Positions 59,374 to 64,000 of a stretch of DNA of 64,000 nucleotides are shown here, piece by piece. The DNA is from Hymenobacter telluris (GTDB lineage: Bacteria; Bacteroidota; Bacteroidia; Cytophagales; Hymenobacteraceae). The translations under genes and the position numbers were made by a program. The stretch covers positions 62,001 to 126,000 of the forward strand of contig NZ_JAFLQZ010000015.1 in NCBI RefSeq assembly GCF_017313265.1. The letters are read 5' to 3'. How positions within the stretch are numbered: the stretch's first letter is position 1; each line of letters starts with the position of its first letter. The notes beneath the pieces are model-generated. The model did no database searches. It worked only from the letters and a program-made list of their open reading frames with translations, and was not told the origin of the DNA.

Positions 59374-60105
59374 CTACCGGCGACGTCCGAAGAAGCGCAG
59401 CAGAAACAGGAACAGATTCACGAAATCGAGGTACAACGTGAGGGCACCCAGCACGGCGGCTTTGCGGTCCATGTCTTGGTCTTCGTGGCCGAGGAAGGCC
59501 AGCACTTTCACCTTTTGCGTGTCGTAGGCAGTGAGGGCGGTGAAGAGCAGTACGCCAATGAAGCTGGTAATCCAGTAGAGCATGGAGTTGGCCCAGAACA
59601 GGTTCACTACCGACGCAATAACAAGCCCTATCAGCCCCATAAACAGCAAGTTACCCCAGCGCGACAAGTCGGTGCGGGTGAGGTACCCGTAGAGGCTCAT
59701 GACACCGAAAGTGCCCGCCGTTATGAAAAACGTGGACGATATGGATTCGGTAGTATACACCATGAAAATAACGCCCAGCGTCAGGCCATTCAGCAGCGAA
59801 TAGCCCACAAAAGCCGCCGTGGTAGTGCCCGCCGACCAGTCGAAGGCCTTGCGCGACAGGAAGCCAACTACCACCAGCTGAGCTAGCAGTAAGCCCATAA
59901 ATACGAAGCGGTTGCCGAATATCATTTCCTGTAGCGTGGAGGAAGCACCAACCACCAAGGCTACTGCGCCGCTCATAGCCAAAGCAGCGGCCATCCAGCC
60001 GTATACCTGGGTCATGAAGCGGCCCATAATTTGTGAAGCCTCCTCTGGCGACAATACCACTTGCGGCTGCTGCTGAGGGTAATTTTCAGAATCGAACTCT
60101 TCCAT
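59374..60105 (-). CDS. Bax inhibitor-1 / YccA family protein
   Basis: 243 residues from the ATG at 60105. Seven helices; the stretch FMTQVYGWMAAALAMSGAVA, FFITAGTFGVMSLYGYLTRT and LTAYDTQKVKVLAFL (AYDT motif near residue 195) is typical of BI-1/YccA proteins. Acidic residues in the last helices are kept. They may be pH-sensitive ion leak channels or protease modulators; the role here is unknown. An N-terminal acidic Gln-rich stretch is cytoplasmic. Confidence 0.92.
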   Translation of the reverse strand: MEEFDSENYPQQQPQVVLSPEEASQIMGRFMTQVYGWMAAALAMSGAVALVVGASSTLQEMIFGNRFVFMGLLLAQLVVVGFLSRKAFDWSAGTTTAAFVGYSLLNGLTLGVIFMVYTTESISSTFFITAGTFGVMSLYGYLTRTDLSRWGNLLFMGLIGLVIASVVNLFWANSMLYWITSFIGVLLFTALTAYDTQKVKVLAFLGHEDQDMDRKAAVLGALTLYLDFVNLFLFLLRFFGRRR

Positions 60106-60180
60106 TGTGTAGTAAAATAAGTAGAGGTGTGAGGTAAAGACGGGGGAAATTAGTGGTTTGCCATATACCAACCTAGAGCG

Positions 60181-60300
60181 GTTGGCAAGGCACCGGCGTA
60201 GAGGCGGGGCTGGCCCCCGCCTCTACGCCGGTGCCTTGCCAACGAGTCCGTTCGACGACGGGCGGGGGCCAGTTCCGCCCCTACTTCTAAAACCGCTTTA
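60181..60300. repeat. REPIN-like pair, GTAGAGGCGGGG and GTAGGGGCGG units
   Basis: 60181-60243 is a near-perfect palindrome with 29-base arms (GTTGGCAAGGCACCGGCGTA at the left). Inside is GTAGAGGCGGGG with its complement. 60242-60300 is an inverted copy of the unit at 55430-55485. It lies between BI-1 and MFS genes. Confidence 0.8.
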
Positions 60301-60326
60301 ACGGCGCTGGTTCACTGAATTACGGG

Positions 60327-60334
60327 TACTTTTG
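60327..60334 (+). promoter_or_regulatory. -7 box TACTTTTG four bases before an MFS gene start
   Basis: TACTTTTG ends four bases before the ATG at 60339, like the cases at 11764 and 33118. Confidence 0.5.
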
Positions 60335-60338
60335 CCGT

Positions 60339-61568
60339 ATGCCTGTCCTCCCCTCTACGCGTCAGCTGTGGTTGCTGTATGCCATTATCCTGCTCGATGT
60401 AATTGCGGGGGCTGCTATTGGGCCGGTGATGCCGGAATTTGTGCGGGAGCTGCCTGAGCCGCAGTTGTGGCTATCTATTGGGACGGGGGTGTTTCTGGGG
60501 GTGCAGTTGTTTTCGGCGCCGCTGCTGGGCCGGCTCAGCGACGGGTACGGCCGCCGCCCGATTCTGATTGTATCGGCGGTGGGCACGCTGCTGGCCAACC
60601 TGCTGCTACTGCCGGTACGGGCCGGGCTCTACTTCGTAAACCGGGCTTCCGATGGCCTTACCAACGGCATGTACGCCACCGTGCGCTCGGCCATTACCGA
60701 TATTTCGCCGCCCGAACGCCTGTTTAAGAACCTGGGCGTGGAAGGGGCTATTATCTCACTGGGCTTTGTGCTGGGGCCAATGGCGGCCGGCGTGTTGCTC
60801 ACTACGCTGCATGTACCCCCCACCCAACAAGCCGCCTACGTGGTAGGGTTGGCCGTGGTATTGGCCACCCTGAACATCGGGTTGAGCTTGTGGCTGCCCG
60901 AAACCCACCAGCAGCGCAACGGCGTGCGAGGCGCCGAGTTGCGCACCGAGCTAGCCTTGGCCGTGAATCCGCTCACGCTCTGGGCGCGGCTGCACGCCAA
61001 GGACGCCGCCAACCCCGGCATCCGGCGAATTGTGCTCACGCAGGTAGCCCTCACGCTTAGCACCGGCTATTATTTCTATTTCGTGCCGTTTATGAGTTTG
61101 GGTGAGCTGCGCATGGATGCCCGGTCTATTTCCTACTTCTTCATGTTTTTTGGGGTGCTGAGTATCGGCCTCAACTACGTGTTCTACACCTACTTCGCCG
61201 ACCGAATCAACCAGCGCCGGGCCATTGTGTGGCTGGCGGCGCTGGGCACGCCGGTACTAGCTGGCTACGGCTTTGTGGGGGCGTCGCGCACGGCGCTGTT
61301 CGGGCTGGTGTTCCTCGACTGCCTCACGCTTTCCTTGATTCAGGGCTTGCTGGAGGGGCTGCTGGCTCGCCGCACCACCGAGGCTGACCGAGGCGAGATT
61401 TTCGGGCTGAATCAGGCGTTTCAAGGACTGGCCAGCTTCACGAGCACCTTGGTTTTCGGGGCGCTGTCGGTGCTGGATTTGCGGCTGCCGTGGGTGTGGT
61501 TTACGCTGTGCCTGGCCGCCGTGGCGTGGCTGGCCCGCAACCGGGAAACAGCGGAGCAAGCGCCGTAG
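60339..61568 (+). CDS. MFS transporter (TetA-like)
   Basis: 409 residues and twelve helices. GRLSDGYGRRPILIVSAVG (about residue 65) is the conserved motif A between helices 2 and 3. FVLGPMAAGVLL fits the motif C region. Such proteins export drugs or metabolites with protons; the substrate cannot be told. The -7 box immediately precedes the start. Nothing nearby suggests a partner. Confidence 0.9.
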   Translation: MPVLPSTRQLWLLYAIILLDVIAGAAIGPVMPEFVRELPEPQLWLSIGTGVFLGVQLFSAPLLGRLSDGYGRRPILIVSAVGTLLANLLLLPVRAGLYFVNRASDGLTNGMYATVRSAITDISPPERLFKNLGVEGAIISLGFVLGPMAAGVLLTTLHVPPTQQAAYVVGLAVVLATLNIGLSLWLPETHQQRNGVRGAELRTELALAVNPLTLWARLHAKDAANPGIRRIVLTQVALTLSTGYYFYFVPFMSLGELRMDARSISYFFMFFGVLSIGLNYVFYTYFADRINQRRAIVWLAALGTPVLAGYGFVGASRTALFGLVFLDCLTLSLIQGLLEGLLARRTTEADRGEIFGLNQAFQGLASFTSTLVFGALSVLDLRLPWVWFTLCLAAVAWLARNRETAEQAP

Positions 61569-61960
61569 ATACGTAACCCTTTACCGGCGTCCGCGCCATT
61601 TATATCCGTCGCGCAGTAGGGTGCGGGGCTGGCCCCCGCCCACCGTTGCTGCGGACACCACGCCGAGGTCGTGCAACCACGGGCGGGGCCGGCCCCGCAC
61701 CCTACCCCGTTTTCTTCGGGAGGGTAACCAACCTCAGCAGCGCCGGGCCGCGAACCACGGCTCGGCATAGCCAAGGGTTACGCCTCTGCATTGGTAGCTA
61801 GGCTACTACCGCTTCATATACATCACAATTCAGATTAGGAAGCCCGTAGAGTCTACTGAGTGAGTACGGCTATTTTTTTATGGCTAAAGCTGTAATGCTT
61901 ACGACTGGCTGACGATACATGACGGAAAACCTATCAGCGCTTTTCCAGCCCGTACCCATC
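61569..61960. other. intergenic region of 392 bases
   Basis: It contains a REPIN-like element (61616-61705). The remainder has no convincing frame; the gene after it starts at 61961, though an ATG at 61919 is in the same frame. Confidence 0.55.
61616..61705. repeat. REPIN-like pair, GTAGGGTGCGGGG family
   Basis: Starts GTAGGGTGCGGGGCTGGCCC and ends GCACCCTAC. Each half has GTAG plus a GC-rich hairpin; the halves are inverted copies with a spacer of about 28 bases. Confidence 0.8.
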
Positions 61961-62641
61961 ATGGCTATCTTCGATAACATTGCCAAAGCCGCCAAAGACT
62001 TTTTTGTAGAGGAAGATGACGCTGCTACCAAGCCAGCAGTTACACCACCCGCTCAACTTGCCAGCGCTTCAAGCAGTCAGCCCCTACCCTCTTTCAGCGC
62101 CGGCGCTCAGCCCGAGCAGCGCCACCTCGACCACATTGCCGGCCTGCTAACCGGTGACGGCAAAGACTTTGCGGCCTACATGAAGATGGTAAAGAGCATG
62201 GCCGCCGCGGGCATGAGCGGGCCGCTGCTCTATCAAACGGCCTTCAACGCCTTTGCCGCCATCAACGGCGCAACGGTGCTGGGCCTGCTGGCGTCGGCGG
62301 CCACGTTTGAAACGGCGCTGCAATCAGACCGCAACAAGGTGCTGGAGCGCCACCGCGAAAAAATTGGTGAAACCAAGGGCAGCAATATTGCCCCGAGCGT
62401 GCTGCTGAACCTAACCGGGCAGGAGCAAAAACTAGCTCTGGAAATTGCCGACCTCACGAGGCAGCTCCAGGAAAAACAGCAGCAGCTCACCGAAACGCAG
62501 CAACAGCTCACGGAGGAACGCCAGAAAACGCAGTCGGCGCTGGCTAGCTACGAAGCCGCCAATGCCAGTGCCCTCTCCGAGCTACAAACCCACCGCAAAG
62601 CCGCCGAAACGTTTCTGGCGGGCAGCGGGGCAGTTAAATAG
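61961..62641 (+). CDS. hypothetical protein with C-terminal coiled coil
   Basis: 226 residues from the ATG at 61961 (MAIFDNIAKAAKDFFVEED), preferred over the ATG 14 codons earlier because it gives a better amphipathic N-terminus. A helical middle (about 60-150) is hydrophobic in part (AINGATVLGLLASAATFETA). Residues 165-215 form a Gln/Glu-rich coiled coil with repeated QQLTE. No signal peptide. No known family. Confidence 0.65.
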   Translation: MAIFDNIAKAAKDFFVEEDDAATKPAVTPPAQLASASSSQPLPSFSAGAQPEQRHLDHIAGLLTGDGKDFAAYMKMVKSMAAAGMSGPLLYQTAFNAFAAINGATVLGLLASAATFETALQSDRNKVLERHREKIGETKGSNIAPSVLLNLTGQEQKLALEIADLTRQLQEKQQQLTETQQQLTEERQKTQSALASYEAANASALSELQTHRKAAETFLAGSGAVK

Positions 62642-62661
62642 TCCGGGTAGTTTGCAGTGCG

Positions 62662-63312
62662 TTAGGCAGTATACCAGCGCAAAAAAGTCCAGCCGATTAT
62701 ACTTACGGCTCCCAAACCCAGGATACGCCAGCCGTGCGCCTGGTCGGCGGCGGAGAAGGCCCGAACTTGCCGGCCATCAAATAACTGCTTTTTGTGCGAA
62801 GCCAGGTGCCAGCCAATAAACAAGCCGATCAGCCCGCCTAGCAGCGCAAAAGCGTAGCCAGCCAGAATCCAGGCTTTCTGACTTTCCTCGGGGCGGGCTA
62901 ATTCGGCAGCCCGATGCTGACGCAACAGCCGCACAGCGTCCGGCGACACGTCGCGGCCTCGTTTGCGCAGGAGCTGCTGGGCCAGCGTCACGTCGAAATT
63001 GCTCCATTCGTCGGGTTTGGCCAGGAGGTCAAACAGTTCTTCATCGGAGAAGTTAAACAGGTAGTGGTCGGGGGCCACAGAGGCGGTTAGCTGCTCACTC
63101 ACGGCTGTTTCCAACGCCCGGGCCGTATCAAAATCCTGTTGCCGCAGCTTCACTACAAATTGCGTTCTGGTTGAATTGTAGGCGAACGTGACGTCAAAGG
63201 CGTGTTGATCGAAACTGGTTTCAAACGGAATTTCCTGCTGGCGCAGCAGGGTAAGCAGCGGCTGAGCTGCTTCAGGGGTCAGAAACACTTGGTACTGGAT
63301 AAAGTCAGGCAT
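62662..63312 (-). CDS. conserved hypothetical membrane protein
   Basis: 216 residues. The N-terminal two thirds are soluble, with YQVFLTPEAAQPLLTLLRQQ and FNFSDEELFDLLAKPDEWSN. Two helices near the C-terminus (about 148-168 and 194-214) anchor it with the N-terminal domain in the cytoplasm. I recognise no family. It is divergent from the gene at 63453 and convergent with the one at 61961. Confidence 0.65.
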   Translation of the reverse strand: MPDFIQYQVFLTPEAAQPLLTLLRQQEIPFETSFDQHAFDVTFAYNSTRTQFVVKLRQQDFDTARALETAVSEQLTASVAPDHYLFNFSDEELFDLLAKPDEWSNFDVTLAQQLLRKRGRDVSPDAVRLLRQHRAAELARPEESQKAWILAGYAFALLGGLIGLFIGWHLASHKKQLFDGRQVRAFSAADQAHGWRILGLGAVSIIGWTFLRWYTA

Positions 63313-63452
63313 AGATAGAGGTAATAATCTTGCGCTAGATACTGATTTTCGAGGCAGTGGCCTTATCTTTTCGGAATCCTGGCACCCCTGATGCCACCTT
63401 TTTCGTTGTGCTAGTGTCTGTTGCTGTATCTGCTGCTTTGCTGTTTTGCCCT

Positions 63453-64000
63453 ATGCTTCGTCTTTCTGTTTTTTTCGTGAGTATGGTGCTGGCTGGTACT
63501 GCCGCCGCCCAAACGGTACTGCCTGCTGCTGGCTTGTCGGCCTCGTCGCCTACGCTGCCGGGAGTACTGGGGCCGCGGCAGAGCTTCCGGGTGAATGCCG
63601 GCTTCATGACGATGGGCCGCTTCGGGTCGGCGTCGTATGTTAGCCCCGAAGCCGCGTACAAGCTCAGCAACCGCCTCACGGTATTTACGGGCCTTACCTA
63701 CATGCGCCTCACGCCTGGCCTGGGGACCCGCACCGCCGTAGCCGACGGCGCCCCGCGCGCGTTCAGCGGCACCAACCAATACCTCATACAGGTGGGCGCG
63801 CAATACGCCGTGTCGCCGCGGCTGGCCATTACGGGTACAGCCTGGAAAGATTTGTCGCGCGCCGTGCCGGGCGGGCCTGTCGTGAATCCGTACGCGGGTT
63901 TTGGGGGCAGCATGGGCTCGGGGATGAGCTTGCGGGCTGATTACCTGATTACTGAAAACCTGTCGGTATCGGGTGGTATCCGGGTGAGCAACGGGCAGTC
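63453..64000 (+). CDS. secreted or outer-membrane beta-rich protein, 3' end outside window
   Basis: The frame is open from the ATG at 63453 to the window edge, 182 codons. It begins with a signal peptide, MLRLSVFFVSMVLAGTAAAQ. The rest alternates polar and hydrophobic residues with many Gly and aromatic positions (FRVNAGFMTMGRFGSASYVS; QYLIQVGAQYAVSPRLAITG), as in an outer-membrane beta-barrel. The end is not visible, so the family is unclear. Confidence 0.65.
   Translation, partial: MLRLSVFFVSMVLAGTAAAQTVLPAAGLSASSPTLPGVLGPRQSFRVNAGFMTMGRFGSASYVSPEAAYKLSNRLTVFTGLTYMRLTPGLGTRTAVADGAPRAFSGTNQYLIQVGAQYAVSPRLAITGTAWKDLSRAVPGGPVVNPYAGFGGSMGSGMSLRADYLITENLSVSGGIRVSNGQ

Overview
The window looks like a chromosomal segment of a GC-rich Bacteroidota of the Cytophagales, most like Hymenobacter. 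Four things support this: TAnnTTTG-type -7 promoter boxes upstream of many genes; a secreted protein with a type IX secretion (T9SS) sorting tail; a TonB-dependent receptor and several lipoproteins of bacteroidete type; and many intergenic inverted repeats. Most genes are housekeeping or conserved hypothetical. I saw no CRISPR array, rRNA, insertion sequence or complete prophage.

Layout. 1-9.4 kb: a small membrane protein, NadR-like NAD salvage enzyme, TonB receptor, EamA transporter, aconitase, a TlpA-like lipoprotein and an AT-rich orphan gene. 9.5-21.1 kb: a BatA-like von Willebrand membrane protein, pseudouridine synthase, alpha/beta hydrolase, an Imm53-like orphan immunity gene, dnaK behind a sigma-54-like promoter, a 2H phosphoesterase, a membrane endonuclease/phosphatase-family protein, MarC and hemE. 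21.3-25.4 kb: an apparent operon of an FAD-dependent desaturase-like enzyme, a small membrane protein resembling Pyr4/PaxB-type terpene cyclases, and a sensor histidine kinase, behind an AT-rich palindrome. 25.4-35.5 kb: sugar kinase, aminotransferase, a glycosyltransferase fused to a degenerate sugar-transferase module, aspartate kinase, recR, clpS and a DPP-IV-like peptidase.

35.7-46.7 kb is the most accessory part: a DUF4132 protein with a small partner, a marR-yceI unit whose 20-bp palindrome overlaps the marR promoter, a dipeptide-epimerase-like enzyme, and an orphan module made of a contractile injection system (eCIS) sheath, a possible lysozyme-fold protein and an eCIS-type AAA+ ATPase broken by one extra base in Walker B. 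No tube, baseplate or spike gene is next to it. 47-64 kb: dicarboxylate symporter, DNA polymerase IV, an sce7726 nuclease-like protein, a T9SS cargo protein, a GAF protein, two PAP2 phosphatases flanking tRNA-Leu(CAG), a methyltransferase, an M61 peptidase, a Bax-inhibitor-1 protein, an MFS transporter and hypothetical genes.

The strongest signals beyond routine annotation are the orphan sheath module, the cyclase-like/histidine-kinase operon, a set of GTAG-headed paired hairpins (REPIN-like elements, one nested in another), the sigma-54-like dnaK promoter, and several genes whose -7 box lies only 4-8 bases before the start codon, which suggests leaderless mRNAs. All family names are from recognition of motifs by eye; no database search was run.
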